Assembly (NCBI GenBank): GCA_900543395.1
Contig: UQQT01000002.1
Span: forward strand, 38,848 to 102,847
Length of the DNA: 64,000 nucleotides
DNA from: an uncultured Oscillospiraceae bacterium
Lineage (GTDB): Bacteria; Bacillota; Clostridia; Oscillospirales; Acutalibacteraceae
Reading direction: 5' to 3'
Shown: positions 63,732 through 64,000 of the stretch, one piece after another
Layout of the letters: every line of letters starts with the position of its first letter
How positions within the stretch are numbered: the first letter of the stretch is position 1
The notes under the pieces: generated by a model
What the model was told of the DNA's origin: nothing
What the model saw: the letters and a program-made list of their open reading frames with translations, nothing else
Databases searched by the model: none
Made by a program: the position numbers and the translations under genes

Positions 63732-63760
63732 ATTATACCACATCAAAAAAACCGATACAA
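63732..63760 (-). promoter_or_regulatory. Extended -10 promoter of asnS
   Basis: On the minus strand TTGTAT (complement of 63755-63760), 17 bases, TATAAT (complement of 63732-63737) preceded by TGG, giving an extended -10. It lies about 58 bases before the asnS ATG. Confidence 0.75.
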
Positions 63761-63878
63761 GGTTTTTTAACCATATATTTTTTAAAAATATATTAACTAA
63801 TATATTTTCGCTCGAACAAGCAAGAATAACCGAAGAAAAAGCCGTTTTTCAAAAAAATAAAAAAATTCAAAAAAACAC

Positions 63879-63907
63879 TTGACAACCGATAATTCATATG
63901 ATATATT
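63879..63907 (+). promoter_or_regulatory. Promoter of the tRNA-Thr gene
   Basis: TTGACA (63879-63884), 17 bases, TATATT (63902-63907), preceded by A tracts that resemble an UP element. A short leader with a CTCGG/CCGAG pair leads to the tRNA. Confidence 0.75.
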
Positions 63908-63945
63908 ATGTAAGCACTCGGGAGTGACGCCGAGAACAACGATAG

Positions 63946-64000
63946 GCTGGTGTAGCTCAGTTGGTAGAGCAGCTGATTTGTAATCAGCAGGTCGGGGGTT
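63946..64000 (+). tRNA. tRNA-Thr(UGU), 5' part
   Basis: Cloverleaf visible up to the T arm: acceptor strand GCTGGTG, D arm GCTCAGTTGGTAGAGC, anticodon stem GCTGA/TCAGC with loop TTTGTAA (anticodon TGT), variable loop and the start GGGGGTT of the T arm. The window ends before the 3' acceptor strand. Confidence 0.95.

Noticed and set aside
63761..63800. AT-rich inverted repeats between asnS and tRNA-Thr (63761-63772 and 63773-63793)
   Set aside because: Almost pure A/T, expected by chance in such a gap; no gene ends on either side that would need a terminator here.
63675..63860. T-box leader for asnS
   Set aside because: The promoter is only about 58 bases from the ATG and no specifier stem or antiterminator T-box sequence is visible.

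Overview
The window is ordinary chromosomal DNA of an endospore-forming, low-GC Gram-positive bacterium of the class Clostridia. The evidence is spoIVA, sipL, spoVM and gerW, rex, the CdaA/GdpP c-di-AMP enzymes, a PASTA kinase, and a Bacillus/Clostridium-type gene order. A dockerin-tailed GH25 lysozyme points towards the Ruminococcaceae/Oscillospiraceae side of the class, but this is inference. I saw no rRNA, CRISPR array, transposase, prophage or integrase. Apart from the two features cut by the window ends (tgt, tRNA-Thr) the genes look intact, and no stretch over 300 bases lacks a gene.

Layout. (1) 1-1437, minus: queA-tgt (queuosine tRNA modification). (2) 1476-4398, plus: asd-dapA-dapB (aspartate to lysine/diaminopimelate) behind a good sigma-A promoter. 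(3) 4460-7899, minus: M20 peptidase, secreted metallophosphoesterase, 72-aa membrane protein; a Rex-box-like site overlaps their promoter. (4) 8032-15355, plus: aconitase, isocitrate dehydrogenase, rex, an NHL-like protein, a CHAP-like/SH3/GH25/dockerin protein and a zinc-ribbon membrane protein, behind a perfect-consensus promoter. (5) 15451-16491, plus: DUF2804. (6) 16545-26150, minus: rnj-gdpP-rplI-dnaB-tilS-hpt-ftsH. (7) 26251-29143: a nucleotidyltransferase/degenerate phosphomannomutase fusion (minus) and rnhA (plus).

(8) 29199-34700 holds a spore-coat basal-layer group: spoIVA, sipL and a 27-codon spoVM, interleaved with a DUF1275 membrane protein, a degenerate SGNH-like protein and a divergent LysR regulator. 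spoVM is the last gene of region (9), 34617-47860, minus: yicC-remA-gmk-rpoZ-priA-def-fmt-yugP-rsmB-rlmN-prpC-prkC-rsgA-(49-aa membrane protein)-spoVM. This closely follows the Bacillus subtilis yloC-to-spoVM block but lacks coaBC, rpe and thiN. It starts from a perfect-consensus promoter.

(10) 47929-60409, minus: cdaA-cdaR-VCBS-like lipoprotein-response regulator-histidine kinase-DUF1385-prmC-M50 protease-scpA-scpB-DUF2953-gerW-dacF-rluB. (11) 60467-63674, minus: asnS, an aminotransferase, ispF. (12) 63879-64000, plus: promoter and 5' part of a tRNA-Thr(UGU).

Themes that link the genes: c-di-AMP is made by CdaA (under CdaR) and destroyed by GdpP, both in the window; Ser/Thr signalling is PrkC/PrpC; Rex senses NADH/NAD and may control the neighbouring peptidase operon as well as being co-transcribed with acn-icd; SpoIVA, SipL and SpoVM build the platform on which the spore coat assembles. 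The most useful new items are the short spoVM gene and its 49-aa membrane neighbour, the Rex box, the two hairpins that cover ribosome binding sites (before the 49-aa gene and before dacF), and the catalytically degenerate CHAP-like, phosphomannomutase-like and SGNH-like domains.
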